Source: Sphingomonas gei (lineage in GTDB: Bacteria; Pseudomonadota; Alphaproteobacteria; Sphingomonadales; Sphingomonadaceae). Taken from it: a stretch of 64,000 nucleotides of DNA. Position numbers and translations under genes: made by a program. This document shows positions 36,053 through 44,926 of this stretch, piece after piece. The notes beneath the pieces were generated by a model. That model ran no database searches, was not told the DNA's origin, and saw only the letters and a list, made by a program, of their open reading frames with translations. Numbering within the stretch: position 1 is the stretch's first letter; each line of letters starts with the position of its first letter. The DNA lies in the NCBI RefSeq assembly GCF_004792685.1, contig NZ_SRXT01000002.1, positions 1 through 64,000 on the forward strand. The letters are read 5' to 3'.

Positions 36053-36807
36053 GCCTCGCCGCCTTGCCGATCTTCGTGAAGCTGGCGGGGCGGCCGGTGA
36101 TCCTGATCGGCGAAGGCGAGGCTGCAGACGCAAAACGTCGCCTGCTCGAACGCGCCGGCGCGCAGGTGGTGGGTGAGGCGGTGGAAGCGGCGCTGGCGAT
36201 CGTCGCGGTCGACGACCCCGAGCCGATCGTCGCGCGGCTGCGCAGCCGCGGCATATTGGTCAACGCCGTCGATCGCGCGGAGCTTTGCGATTTCACGCTT
36301 CCGGCGATCATCGACCGCGATCCGGTGCTGATCGCCATCGGTACCGGCGGGGTTTCGGCGGGGCTCGCCGCGGCGCTTCGCCAGCGGCTCGAATTGGCGC
36401 TTCCCGCATCGCTTGGCCGGTTGGCGAGAGGACTGGCGGCGGCAAGGCCGGCGATGCGGAGCCGATGGCCCGATGGCGGGGAGCGTCGCCGCGCATTCGG
36501 CGCCGCGCTCGCCGGGCCGCTCGATCCGCTCGTCGATCAGCCGGAGGATGCGGTGGAGCGCTGGCTGATCGATGCGGCGGCGCCTCCCGTCGCGCTGCTC
36601 CGTTTCCGGCTTGCCTCGCCCGATGTCGACGATCTGACGCTGCGCCAGGCGCGGGCGCTTGCGCAGGCCGATCGGGTCTTCCATCATCCTGATGTGCCCG
36701 AGGCGATACTCGACCGCGCGCGCGCCGATGCGGTGCGAATCGCATGCGACGCGGCGCCGATTGCGCCCGGCACCGGGCTGTCGGTCTATCTCGAGATGCA
36801 CGCGTGA
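36049..36807 (+). CDS. Siroheme synthase N-domain (precorrin-2 dehydrogenase / ferrochelatase, CysG-N/Met8 type)
   Basis: 252 residues. The start LPIFVKLAGRPVILIGEGEAADAKRRLL is a Rossmann fold with the NAD site of the CysG N-terminal half; DFTLPAIIDRDPVLIAIGTGGVSAGLA is the family's central block. It should oxidise precorrin-2 and insert iron to make siroheme, the cofactor of sulfite and nitrite reductases. The methyltransferase half of CysG is absent. The last 80 residues (VDDLTLRQARALAQADRVFH) resemble the start of a CysG/CobA methyltransferase domain but stop short. ATGA overlap with lysA. Confidence 0.82.
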   Translation: MSLAALPIFVKLAGRPVILIGEGEAADAKRRLLERAGAQVVGEAVEAALAIVAVDDPEPIVARLRSRGILVNAVDRAELCDFTLPAIIDRDPVLIAIGTGGVSAGLAAALRQRLELALPASLGRLARGLAAARPAMRSRWPDGGERRRAFGAALAGPLDPLVDQPEDAVERWLIDAAAPPVALLRFRLASPDVDDLTLRQARALAQADRVFHHPDVPEAILDRARADAVRIACDAAPIAPGTGLSVYLEMHA

Positions 36808-37757
36808 GCGGCTTCGCTTATGTCGTGCGCGGCGGCGCGGTCGAATCGCCGCCGCTCAAGCAGGCAGTGGGGGTTCATGCCGATCTGGTCTGGACCCACC
36901 TCACCACCAATGACGAACGCGCCAAGGCATGGCTGGAGGGCGAGGCCGGGCTCTCGCTGTACGTCGTCGAGGCGCTGACCGCGGTCGAGACGCGTCCGCG
37001 CTGCGATTCGGTGGGCGACGGCGCAGTGATCAACCTGCGCGGACTTTCCACCGAAGCGCTCGCCGCCTCGGATCCGCTCGCCTCGATCCGGATCTATGCG
37101 CAGGGCGGCTCGGTCTTCTCGGTCACGCGCAACACGCTGAATGCGCTCCACCCGGTGCGCGAACAGGTGGCGGCGGGCAAGATCCTCGATCCCGGCGATC
37201 TGATCGCCGCGCTGGCGCAGGCGATCACGGAGGAGCTCGATCCGGTCGTCGCGGATCTCGGCGACTCGCTCGACGATTGCGAGGAGCAGATTGCGACGGG
37301 GCATCTTTTTCAGCTGCGGCGCGTGGTCAATCGCACGCGCAGCCAGGCGATCGGCTTTCGCCGCTTCCTCAATCCGCAGCGTGCCGCGCTCGAAAGGCTG
37401 GCGGGGATCCCGGGCGACTGGTTGGGCGACGACGATCGGCTCCATTTATCTGCCGCCGCCGATCGTGCCGCGCGGATGGCCGAGGAGCTGGAGGCAATTC
37501 GCGAGCGCGCCGCGCTGACCCACGAGACGCTCACCGATCTGCGCGCCGAGCAGATCGATCAGCGCTCGCTGATCATCGCGATCGTGGCGATGGTGTTCCT
37601 GCCGCTGACCTTCATCACCGGGCTGCTGGGGATGAATGTCGCCGGCATCCCGTTCGCGCACGAGGCCTGGGCATTCTGGGGCGTGTTCTGGATCTGCGTA
37701 GTGATTGCCGTGGTGATCACGGCCTATTTCGTCGCGCGGCACTGGTTCGAGCGTTAG
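36804..37757 (+). CDS. CorA/ZntB-family divalent metal transporter
   Basis: 317 residues: a long cytoplasmic domain rich in helices, then two C-terminal membrane helices with the family GMN motif in ITGLLGMNVAGIP. ZntB exports or imports zinc while CorA carries magnesium; the GMN followed by NVAGIP favours the ZntB branch. The start is GTG at 36804, overlapping the preceding stop as GTGA. The TAG stop overlaps that of the convergent receiver-domain gene. Confidence 0.87.
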   Translation: MSGFAYVVRGGAVESPPLKQAVGVHADLVWTHLTTNDERAKAWLEGEAGLSLYVVEALTAVETRPRCDSVGDGAVINLRGLSTEALAASDPLASIRIYAQGGSVFSVTRNTLNALHPVREQVAAGKILDPGDLIAALAQAITEELDPVVADLGDSLDDCEEQIATGHLFQLRRVVNRTRSQAIGFRRFLNPQRAALERLAGIPGDWLGDDDRLHLSAAADRAARMAEELEAIRERAALTHETLTDLRAEQIDQRSLIIAIVAMVFLPLTFITGLLGMNVAGIPFAHEAWAFWGVFWICVVIAVVITAYFVARHWFER

Positions 37758-38338
37758 GCGGCGGTCCGCCGGCTGGCGAGCTCGTCGTTCAACTCGGCTA
37801 TCGCGCCCAGCAGCCGGACGCGGTCGGCGCGGGCGGCGGCAAGCTCGGCCTGTGCCTCGCCCAGTTCGATTGCGCGCGCGGCGATCCGCGCGTCGAGCGC
37901 AAGATTGGAGCGCTTGAGTTCCTCGATCCGACCGGCGCGTGTAAGCGAGCGTTCGATGCGCGCGGCGAGGACGTCGAAGGCGGCGGGCTTGGCAAGCCAG
38001 TCATCGGCTCCCGCGGCAAATGCCTCGACGGCGCAGTCATGGCTACCGAGTATGATGACCGGCAGATCGGCGGTCTCGTGCGATCCGCGAATCTCTTTGA
38101 GCATGTGCAGCGCCCCGGTCTCCGGCACGAGCCCGTCGATCAGCACGAGGTCGAAGCCGCGGGCGGAAACGAGTTCGAGCACCTGGCACGCCGAATCGCC
38201 GAGCACGACGAGATAGCCGAGACTACCCAGCCGCTGGGCGATCTCGTTCAGGCTCGTCCGGCAGCTGCCTGCCGCGAGCACGGTGCGTACTGCCTTGCGG
38301 CGCGCTCCGGTGAAAGCCTGGCTCGAAGCCTGCTTCAT
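37754..38338 (-). CDS. Atypical receiver-domain protein with C-terminal coiled coil
   Basis: 194 residues. Residues 18-125 have the response-regulator fold: phospho-acceptor-type Asp68 in LVLIDG, Ser99 in ILGSH, and Lys117 in AKPAAFD. The acidic pair that binds Mg2+ near the N-terminus is missing; the position reads LAAGSC. A helix of heptad character fills 125-190, with no output domain. It may be a non-phosphorylated signalling or scaffold protein. ATG 38338 is chosen; the longer frame adds unlike sequence. Function unknown. Confidence 0.7.
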   Translation of the reverse strand: MKQASSQAFTGARRKAVRTVLAAGSCRTSLNEIAQRLGSLGYLVVLGDSACQVLELVSARGFDLVLIDGLVPETGALHMLKEIRGSHETADLPVIILGSHDCAVEAFAAGADDWLAKPAAFDVLAARIERSLTRAGRIEELKRSNLALDARIAARAIELGEAQAELAAARADRVRLLGAIAELNDELASRRTAA

Positions 38339-38412
38339 TTGCGTCTCGAACCCCCCGGTTTCAAACCACGTTGTTAGCCGAGCAGCCCTCTCGAAAGCAT
38401 TAAGCGCAGCGA

Positions 38413-38949
38413 TCAGCGCCGCAGAAAGTCGAAGATCTGCCCGACCATCGCCTCCATCTGCGGCTGGCATTTGGCAACTGCGTCGCCTGCCTCCGCGGTG
38501 TTGATCGCCAGCCCCATCGGCGTCGGCCAGCCGCGCAGCGAATGGGTGATGGTGCGCAGCGCCTGCAGCGTCGACACCGCCGCTTGCCAGCCGGCCGCGG
38601 TTGCGATCAGCCCGACCGGCAGGCCGTCGAAATAGACGCGTTCGTCGCCGCGCAACTGCTCGATATAATCGAGCGCGGTCTTGACCAGTCCAGACAGCGT
38701 TCCGTGATAGCCCGGCGAGCCCACGATCACCGCATCGGCGCTGCGCAATGCCTCCAGGTAGCGGCCGATCGACGGATTACCTTCGGCATTGCCCGGCTCG
38801 TAATGGGGAAAGGCGATATCGTCCCCGGTGAGCAACGTGGTGCGCGCGCCGCGTGCTGCGGCGATATGCAATGCTTCGGCGAGGAGCCGTCCGGTCGCGG
38901 ATTCGGATCGTAACGTTCCGCCCAGGGCGACGATATGGGGTGCGCTCAT
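38413..38949 (-). CDS. NAD(P)H-dependent FMN reductase (SsuE/flavodoxin-like)
   Basis: 178 residues of the flavodoxin-like FMN_red family. The phosphate-binding loop GGTLRSESATGRL at the N-terminus and VGSPGYHGTLSGLVKTALDYIEQL, the SsuE-type central block, are clear. Such enzymes hand reduced FMN to monooxygenases such as SsuD and DszA. It lies about 19 kb from the organosulfur island and has no visible sigma-54 promoter, so it may serve those enzymes constitutively or have another role. Confidence 0.85.
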   Translation of the reverse strand: MSAPHIVALGGTLRSESATGRLLAEALHIAAARGARTTLLTGDDIAFPHYEPGNAEGNPSIGRYLEALRSADAVIVGSPGYHGTLSGLVKTALDYIEQLRGDERVYFDGLPVGLIATAAGWQAAVSTLQALRTITHSLRGWPTPMGLAINTAEAGDAVAKCQPQMEAMVGQIFDFLRR

Positions 38950-39060
38950 GCCATTCGCGCTAGCTCAAAGCGAGACGGCGCGCCAGCATGCAGCGAAGAG
39001 TCTCGGAACGGATAACCGGCCCGACTCGATCGTTGATGGCTCGATAGACAGGAGACGCCG

Positions 39061-39678
39061 ATGCTCGAACATGTTCCCCATTGGCTGGGCAGCGCGCTCA
39101 AGGGCCTGCGCGCCGGCTCGGACAAGCTGGCGATTGCACAGGCCGACCTCGGCGGGTTCGAAGCGCTGCATCTCGCGAGCCCCGCTTTCGCCAACGGCGC
39201 GCGGCTACCCGAGCGCTTCACCGCCGATGGCGAGGGCGTATCGCCGCCCTTATTCTGGACGGGCGTGCCGGAGGACGCCGAGCGGCTGGTGTTGATCGTA
39301 GAGGATCCCGATGCGCCCGCGCCGCAGCCGCTGGTGCATGCAGTCGTCTGGGATCTGCCGCCGCACGAAGGCGAGCTCAAGGAAGGCGCGATCCGGCCCG
39401 ACGGCGCAGGGAGCATCAGCGGCAGCGATGTCGGCCGCAACAGCTATCTCGGCGAAGGCTGGCTGCCGCCCGATCCTCCGACCGGGCACGGGCCGCACCA
39501 TTATGCCTTTCAGCTGTTCGCGCTCGCCGCAGGCCCCGATGTCGGCGAGACGCCCGGTCGCGGCGCGATCGTAAAGGCGATGGCCGGGCGGGTCCTCGCC
39601 GCCGGGCTGCTCACCGGAACGTACTCGCGTGGCGAGGAGGCAGGGGTCGGACCCATTGGAAGCCTTGTCCCCGCCTAG
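39061..39678 (+). CDS. YbhB/YbcL-family PEBP-like protein
   Basis: 205 residues of the phosphatidylethanolamine-binding/Raf-kinase-inhibitor fold. The ligand-pocket motifs DPDAPAPQPLVHAV and GHGPHHYAFQLFAL are present. No signal peptide is seen. Cellular function in bacteria is poorly known. Its TAG stop shares CTAG with the convergent dehydrogenase gene. Confidence 0.87.
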   Translation: MLEHVPHWLGSALKGLRAGSDKLAIAQADLGGFEALHLASPAFANGARLPERFTADGEGVSPPLFWTGVPEDAERLVLIVEDPDAPAPQPLVHAVVWDLPPHEGELKEGAIRPDGAGSISGSDVGRNSYLGEGWLPPDPPTGHGPHHYAFQLFALAAGPDVGETPGRGAIVKAMAGRVLAAGLLTGTYSRGEEAGVGPIGSLVPA

Positions 39679-40532
39679 CCGTTGACGATGGTACCGCCGT
39701 TCGGGTGGAGCACCTGGCCCGACATGTAGCTGGCATCCTCGCAGGCGAGGAACAGGAAGCTCGGGGCGACTTCGTTGGGCTGGCCGGGGCGGCCGATCGG
39801 CGTGTCTTCGCCGAACGTCTCGAGCTTTTCGGGACTTGCGCCGCCCATCGGATTGAGCGGAGTCCAGATCGGCCCGGGGGCGACAGCGTTCACGCGGATC
39901 TGCTTTTCGATGAGGTTCTCGGAAAGGCTGCGCGTGAAGGCGGTGATTGCGCCCTTGGTGCTCGAATAATCGAGCAGCTCCTTCGAGCCCTGATACATGG
40001 TCACCGAAGTGCAGTTCACGATCGCGGCGCCTGGCTTAAGATGCGGCATCGCGGCCTGGACCATGAAGAACATCCCGAAGATGTTGGTTTGGAAGGTGCG
40101 CTTGAGCTGCGCCTCGGTGATGTCGGTGATCTCTTTGTCGGGGTGCTGCTCGCCGGCATTGTTGACCAGCACGTCGATGCGGCCGAATTTCTCGATCACC
40201 TCGGCGATGGCGCGGTCGCAGAACGCCTTGTCGCCGACATCGCCGGCGATGGTCAGCGCCTCGCGGCCTTCGGAACGGACGATGTCCGCAGTCATCGCGG
40301 CATCGTCATGCTCGCAGAGATAGAGGATCGCGACATGCGCGCCTTCGCGGGCATAGAGCGCGGCGACGGCGCGGCCGATGCCGCTGTCCGCGCCGGTGAT
40401 CACGGCCACCTTGTCCTGCAATCGGCCGGAGCCGGGGTAACGCGGTTCCCAATCGGGCTTGGGCTCGAGCGCGCTCTCATGTCCGGGCAGCGCATCCTCG
40501 TGGATCATTTCGATCGTCTCGGTATCGCTCAT
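39675..40532 (-). CDS. Short-chain dehydrogenase/reductase (YghA-like)
   Basis: 285 residues: an acidic N-terminal extension of about 40 residues, then the SDR fold with TGADSGIG cofactor loop, NNAG, and catalytic Ser, Tyr and Lys in NCTSVTM and YSSTKGA. The long form with GSGRLQDKVAVITG is typical of the YghA/YhdG group, often linked to stress or stationary phase. Substrate unknown. Confidence 0.9.
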   Translation of the reverse strand: MSDTETIEMIHEDALPGHESALEPKPDWEPRYPGSGRLQDKVAVITGADSGIGRAVAALYAREGAHVAILYLCEHDDAAMTADIVRSEGREALTIAGDVGDKAFCDRAIAEVIEKFGRIDVLVNNAGEQHPDKEITDITEAQLKRTFQTNIFGMFFMVQAAMPHLKPGAAIVNCTSVTMYQGSKELLDYSSTKGAITAFTRSLSENLIEKQIRVNAVAPGPIWTPLNPMGGASPEKLETFGEDTPIGRPGQPNEVAPSFLFLACEDASYMSGQVLHPNGGTIVNG

Positions 40533-40606
40533 CGGCTTGCTCCAGAAGGGAAACTTCGCCGAGAGAAATGGTGCGGAACGCCGGAGGTTCCGTTCAAGGG
40601 CAGGGT

Positions 40607-40723
40607 TCAGCCGAAGAGAGCCGAACCCTGCGTCGTGGTGGCGACGATCATCGTCGCGGTGAGGCCGAAAGCGGCGAGCCCGAGCAGGGCGCTGCGGATC
40701 ATGGTGATCTTTTCCATGGTCAT
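40607..40723 (-). CDS. Tiny membrane protein 2 (38 aa)
   Basis: ATG at 40723 overlaps the stop of the preceding tiny gene as ATGA. The product is 38 residues: MTMEKITMIR, one hydrophobic helix (SALLGLAAFGLTATMIV), and a short tail TTTQGSALFG. The overlap and clean membrane-helix pattern support a real translated pair. Function unknown; small membrane proteins of this look are common in sphingomonads. Confidence 0.65.
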   Translation of the reverse strand: MTMEKITMIRSALLGLAAFGLTATMIVATTTQGSALFG

Positions 40724-40827
40724 GCGATCGGCAGGACGGGCGTCGAATAGACGACGAAGGCGGCAGTGAAGAGCAAAGCGCCGACGACGGAGAGCGCTTG
40801 GTGGAACGAAGAAAGACGAGCGGTCAT
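40720..40827 (-). CDS. Tiny membrane protein 1 (35 aa)
   Basis: 35 residues: MTARLSSFHQ, then one hydrophobic helix (ALSVVGALLFTAAFVVY), ending STPVLPIA. AGGGAG lies eight bases before the ATG at 40827, a good ribosome-binding site. It heads a two-gene unit with the 38-residue protein. The 197 bp upstream to 41024 hold no other gene and must contain the promoter, which was not identified. Confidence 0.68.
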   Translation of the reverse strand: MTARLSSFHQALSVVGALLFTAAFVVYSTPVLPIA

Positions 40828-41024
40828 TGAACTAACTCCCTGGTGATCGGCGGGCCGGACCATCCGGCTACCGATGCCAGAGTGTTAGCAGGGAGCGTGC
40901 CAACTTCGTTAAGTGGCTGTAAACGCTAGAAGTGCCGTAACGTGGAGCCGCGATGTTGGGAAAACTCACATCCGAGTTGGCGTAAATTACCAATCGGAAG
41001 TGAACACTGCGTGTTCGGTTCCGG

Positions 41025-42137
41025 TCAGTCGATGTGGAGGCGATTCCGTCCCGCGGTCTTGGCGGCGTAGAGCAGGCGATCCGCCCGGTGGAAAACCGTC
41101 GACAGCCCGTCGCCGGGCAGCGCCGCCGAAATGCCCGCCGAGAACGTGATCGCCCCCAACGGCGCGTCGCTCTCGCGCAGCCGATAGCGTTTGGTCGCCA
41201 CCTTCACCCGGGCGGCATCCAGGATCTCGCGCGCCGCCATCAGATCGACACCGCTGAACAGCACGGCGAATTCCTCGCCGCCGTAACGCGCGACCAGGTG
41301 CCCGGAGCAGGTGTTGCTCAGCGCCTCGGCGATCGCCTTGAGAACGCGGTCTCCCACCGCGTGGCCGAAGCGGTCGTTGACCGACTTGAAGTGGTCGACG
41401 TCGCACACCCCGACGCAGATCGGCGCGCCCGATGCCGACTGGGCTTTATAGGCTTCCTCGAGAGCGCGCCGGTTGGGCAGATCGGTGAGCGGATCGCGCC
41501 GGGCATTGTCGCGCGCTTCCTCGAGCTCGCGGCGCAGCTCGCTGGCCTCCTGCGTCGCCGATTCGAGCCGCGCCTCGGCGCTGCGCACGCGCCCGAGCAT
41601 GCCCGCGGTGATCCGCGCGACTTCGTCGATGAGCGGCGCGCCGCTGCCGGCGGTGGAGCGCGAGATCGCCTCCGCGCTGGCGGCGAGATCGCGGCCGAAA
41701 TCCTCGGTCTCGGCGCGCATCGCCGTCACCATGTCCTGAAAGCCCTCGACTTGCATCTGGGTCCGGGCGACGAGCCCGTCGGCTTTCTCCTTGGCGCCCT
41801 TGGCGGCGGCACTCGGCTGGATCTCGCAGCCCAGGGTCTCGATGTCGCGCTGGGTGAGGCGGACGCCGCCGTCGGTCAGCGCAGTGACCGCGCGGGCCAG
41901 CGGCCCTTCCGGGTTGGCGAGCAAATGGTAAGCGAACGCATAATTGGCGGGATCAGCGTCGAGGCGCTGATCGACCAGGAAATCGCCGATTCGGTCGTAA
42001 AGGCGGCGCGACGTATCGCTTTCCCGTGCCGCCCGGACCGCCCTTGCGCCGGCCATAGGCTCTAACCTCTGCTTCTCAAGTTGCGGACGAGCTTGCGGTC
42101 CCGCCCGCATATTCTTGAACCAGCGAATTAGCGGCAA
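41025..42137 (-). CDS. Diguanylate cyclase (GGDEF domain)
   Basis: 370 residues. The last 165 form a GGDEF domain with the active-site loop as ARYGGEEF and the upstream DPLTDLPNRRALEEA and CDVDHFKSVNDRFGH blocks. No RxxD inhibitory site precedes GGEEF. The N-terminal half is cytosolic, helical, with a coiled coil (residues 150-205) leading into the catalytic domain and no known sensor fold. It should make c-di-GMP from GTP. Upstream 52 bp away, on the same strand, is the peroxiredoxin gene. Confidence 0.93.
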   Translation of the reverse strand: MPLIRWFKNMRAGPQARPQLEKQRLEPMAGARAVRAARESDTSRRLYDRIGDFLVDQRLDADPANYAFAYHLLANPEGPLARAVTALTDGGVRLTQRDIETLGCEIQPSAAAKGAKEKADGLVARTQMQVEGFQDMVTAMRAETEDFGRDLAASAEAISRSTAGSGAPLIDEVARITAGMLGRVRSAEARLESATQEASELRRELEEARDNARRDPLTDLPNRRALEEAYKAQSASGAPICVGVCDVDHFKSVNDRFGHAVGDRVLKAIAEALSNTCSGHLVARYGGEEFAVLFSGVDLMAAREILDAARVKVATKRYRLRESDAPLGAITFSAGISAALPGDGLSTVFHRADRLLYAAKTAGRNRLHID

Positions 42138-42189
42138 ACTGCTAACATACAGTGAGCGAAGCTCCCCAAGCGTGGCGGGCGGGGCCCCG

Positions 42190-42738
42190 TCAGCCGCGCT
42201 TGGCAGCCTTCAGCTTGCGCACTGCGGCCAGCGTCAGCCGGATATGGTCGGCCGGGTTCATGTCGGTATGCGCGAAGACGATTCGGCCACCCGGCGCGAT
42301 CACATAGCTGGTGCGGCTGGTGACCGTCGTCGGCGTGCCGTCGGGCTTCCTGAGCAGCACGTCATAGCCCTTGATCACCGCCGGGCTCGCCGCGGCGACG
42401 GCGAACTTGCCCGCGCAATGCTCGCTCGAGAATCGCGCGAGCTGGTCGACATTGCCCGCGGTCATGCCGATCACGGTTGCGCCGGCCGCCGTGAAATCGG
42501 GGAGCGCCGCGGCAAAGGCTGCCGCTTCGGCATTGCATCCGCCGGTGAATGCCGCCGGGAAGAAATAGAGCACGACAGGGCCCTTCTTGAGTGCGGCGCT
42601 GAGGTTCACATTATACGGCTTGCCGGCCATCGCGCCCGGCGCGGCGAAGGCGGGAGCCACTGCGCCAGGGGCGAGCGCCGCTTCGACCGGCAGCGCCAAT
42701 GGCAGCAGCAGCGCAGCGAGGAGAAGCTTGATCCGCAT
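42190..42738 (-). CDS. Secreted peroxiredoxin (AhpC/TSA family)
   Basis: 182 residues with a signal peptide ending near VEAA (about residue 21), so periplasmic. The peroxidatic Cys68 lies in FFPAAFTGGC, matching the PxxxTxxC motif. A second Cys near HCAGKF may resolve the disulfide. ATG 42738 is chosen over 42759 because AAGGAG precedes it by seven bases and it gives a proper signal peptide. It reduces peroxides in the periplasm. Confidence 0.85.
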   Translation of the reverse strand: MRIKLLLAALLLPLALPVEAALAPGAVAPAFAAPGAMAGKPYNVNLSAALKKGPVVLYFFPAAFTGGCNAEAAAFAAALPDFTAAGATVIGMTAGNVDQLARFSSEHCAGKFAVAAASPAVIKGYDVLLRKPDGTPTTVTSRTSYVIAPGGRIVFAHTDMNPADHIRLTLAAVRKLKAAKRG

Positions 42739-42766
42739 GGCATCACTCCTTGAGTGCACGGCCGGC

Positions 42767-43825
42767 CTATCGCGTCAGTGCGATGCCGATCCGCGCGTGG
42801 GTACCGTTGCGACGATAATCGTCGAGCGCTTCACCATAGCCGGTAAAGGCCTGGCCGAAGAGATAGAATCCGACGCCGCCGCCCAAAGGTGCCAGCGGGT
42901 AGGAGGCGAACAATTCGGCGCCAGCGCGCCTGGTGTCGAAATTGCCGCGGCCGGTGAGCGCGATCTTGAGCCCGTCCTTCTGGCGGATCGCGGCGGTTAT
43001 CGCGGTATAGCCGAAATAGTCCTTCACGTCGGGCGCGACGCCGAGCTTGCCGACATAGAACCATGCCTGCGGCGCGACATCGAGATGCCAGTCGCCGCCG
43101 AGATCGAAGCTCTTCTCGACTCGGGCGAAAACGCGGTTGAGATCAACCGAGTCGCGCGCGCCGCGACCGTTCGAATCGTGGCGGAAGCCGAGCGCGACCC
43201 GTGTGGACTCGTCGAAAGGAATGTCGGCGTAGATTTCGGGGGCATAATTGGTCGAGCGAAACGGGCCCGAGGCCTCGCGCAGCGCCCAGAACATCGTCTG
43301 GGTATAAGCGAAGCGCAGATTGCCGAGCTTGAGCGGCGCATCCTCGGCGAACGGCCGGAAGGCGAAGCTGACTTGCAGCTTGCCGCCCGCATCGCCGGTG
43401 CCGAACACGCCGTAGATCGGCTCGTGCGGCTCGAAGCGATCTACGAAGCCGGCGGAGGTGCCGGTCGAGCTCTGGACCACGGTTTCCTCTGCCGGGATCT
43501 TCGCCGCCGCGTGCTGATCGGCAGGCGGGACCGCAATTCCGGCGATTCCCACGGGGACATAGCGCGCCTTAGCAAAGCCCCCCGGGGCGATGGTCGCCGT
43601 CGGGCCTGGTGCGCGTTCGAGCACCAGGCGGGTGCCGTCGACTGCGGTGACTTCGATCTGGCGCGGCCCGGCTTCGGCGATCGGTGCCGCGGTCTCGTTG
43701 ACCAGGAACACCTCCACCCCGCGCAGCGCCTCGGCTTCGGAAGCCGGCTGCGCGGGCACGGCACGCACCTGCGCGAGCGCGGACGGGGCAGCGACGAGGC
43801 CGAGAAACACGAGGAGCAAGCGCAT
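42767..43825 (-). CDS. pldA: Outer-membrane phospholipase A
   Basis: 352 residues: a signal peptide (cleavage near ALA, residue 18), about 90 residues of extra N-terminal domain, then a 12-strand barrel. The OMPLA active site is visible as His216 and Ser218 in RHDSNG and Asn230 in DLNRV, with the same 12-residue Ser-Asn spacing as the E. coli enzyme. It hydrolyses phospholipids that reach the outer leaflet. The N-terminal extension is absent from E. coli PldA. The gene lies directly before the peroxiredoxin gene on the same strand. Confidence 0.85.
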   Translation of the reverse strand: MRLLLVFLGLVAAPSALAQVRAVPAQPASEAEALRGVEVFLVNETAAPIAEAGPRQIEVTAVDGTRLVLERAPGPTATIAPGGFAKARYVPVGIAGIAVPPADQHAAAKIPAEETVVQSSTGTSAGFVDRFEPHEPIYGVFGTGDAGGKLQVSFAFRPFAEDAPLKLGNLRFAYTQTMFWALREASGPFRSTNYAPEIYADIPFDESTRVALGFRHDSNGRGARDSVDLNRVFARVEKSFDLGGDWHLDVAPQAWFYVGKLGVAPDVKDYFGYTAITAAIRQKDGLKIALTGRGNFDTRRAGAELFASYPLAPLGGGVGFYLFGQAFTGYGEALDDYRRNGTHARIGIALTR

Positions 43826-43891
43826 GGCCGAAACGACTGGCAGCGCTTTGCGGCCTTGGCGAGTCAAAAACGGGCGCGTAGGGCGGTTGCC

Positions 43892-44674
43892 ATGCCCGTT
43901 TCCGCCAATGACGTCGCGCTCGCCGAGCGCCTTGCCGAAGCCGCCGGCGCCGCGATCCGCCCGCGCTTTCGCGGCTCCTTCGGGCTCGAGGCCAAGGAGG
44001 ATCTGTCGCCGGTGACGCTCGCCGATCGCGAAGCCGAAGAGGCGATGCGCCGGCTGATCATCGCCGAACGTCCGATGGACGGCATCATCGGCGAGGAATT
44101 CGGCACGCGCGACGGCAGCAGCGGCCGGCAATGGGTGCTCGATCCAATCGACGGCACCCGCGCCTTCATCGCCGGGCGGCCGATCTTCGGCACGCTGATC
44201 GCGTTGATCGAGGACGGCTGGCCGCTGCTCGGGATCATCGACCAGCCGATCATCGGCGAACGCTGGCTCGGCGTCACCGGGCGACCGACTCTGTTCAACG
44301 GCAAGCCCGCCCAGGCGCGCGCCTGCCGCGATCTCAAGCATGCGATCCTCGCGACGACCTCGCCCGCCTTGTTCGACGATGCGCAGCTCCATGCCTTCGA
44401 GCATCTCGACGCCGCGGTGACGAGCACGGTGCTTGGCGGCGACTGCTACAATTATGGATGCGTCGCCAGCGGCTGGATGGACGTGGTGGTCGAGGCCGGG
44501 CTCAAGCTCCACGATTTCGCGGCGTTGGTGCCCGTAGTCGAGGGCGCGGGCGGGCGGATGTGCGACTGGCAGGGCGATCCGCTCCATGCCGGCAGCAACG
44601 GCGAAGTGATCGCCGCGGGCGATCCGGCGCGAATCGAGGACATCCTCGAGGCACTGGCCTGCCGGGGGCATTGA
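43892..44674 (+). CDS. hisN: Inositol-monophosphatase-family phosphatase, HisN-type histidinol phosphatase
   Basis: 260 residues with the Mg2+-dependent IMPase motifs: GEEFG, WVLDPIDGTRAFIAG, and the distal KLHDFAALVPVVEGAGG. Wording such as PIDGTRAFI and GCVASGWMD is typical of the HisN branch used for histidine synthesis in Actinobacteria and alphaproteobacteria. A related inositol phosphatase cannot be ruled out. It is divergent from pldA with 66 bp between. Confidence 0.8.
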   Translation: MPVSANDVALAERLAEAAGAAIRPRFRGSFGLEAKEDLSPVTLADREAEEAMRRLIIAERPMDGIIGEEFGTRDGSSGRQWVLDPIDGTRAFIAGRPIFGTLIALIEDGWPLLGIIDQPIIGERWLGVTGRPTLFNGKPAQARACRDLKHAILATTSPALFDDAQLHAFEHLDAAVTSTVLGGDCYNYGCVASGWMDVVVEAGLKLHDFAALVPVVEGAGGRMCDWQGDPLHAGSNGEVIAAGDPARIEDILEALACRGH

Positions 44675-44926
44675 GCGCGGCACGGTAGCGACCGGCAATG
44701 CGCCCGACGTTGCGCAGCGCGGGCATCAAAGGTCACACCAAGGTCACACTGTCGCGCACGTTTCGCGGAGGTGCCTGCTATGTCAAAGAGCTTGCGCTGG
44801 GCCACGCCGCACACAAGCAGGCGAAATCCTACATTGCAAGCGGTGACGGTCCGGAGTGCGGGGTGACGCCGGATAGGTTTCGTTCTTAGCGACGCTTGCG
44901 CTCGACAGTGACAGGCGTGCACGGGT

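Noticed and set aside
40533..41024. General-stress (EcfG-type GGAAC-N16/17-CGTT) promoters before the SDR and micro-genes
   Set aside because: GGAAC words occur, but no GTT element stands at the right distance.
44698..44889. A 63-codon open frame and a direct repeat (AAGGTCACAC at about 44728-44749) in the gap after hisN
   Set aside because: The translation has no recognisable pattern, there is no ribosome-binding site, and two copies of a 10-mer are too little to call a regulatory array.
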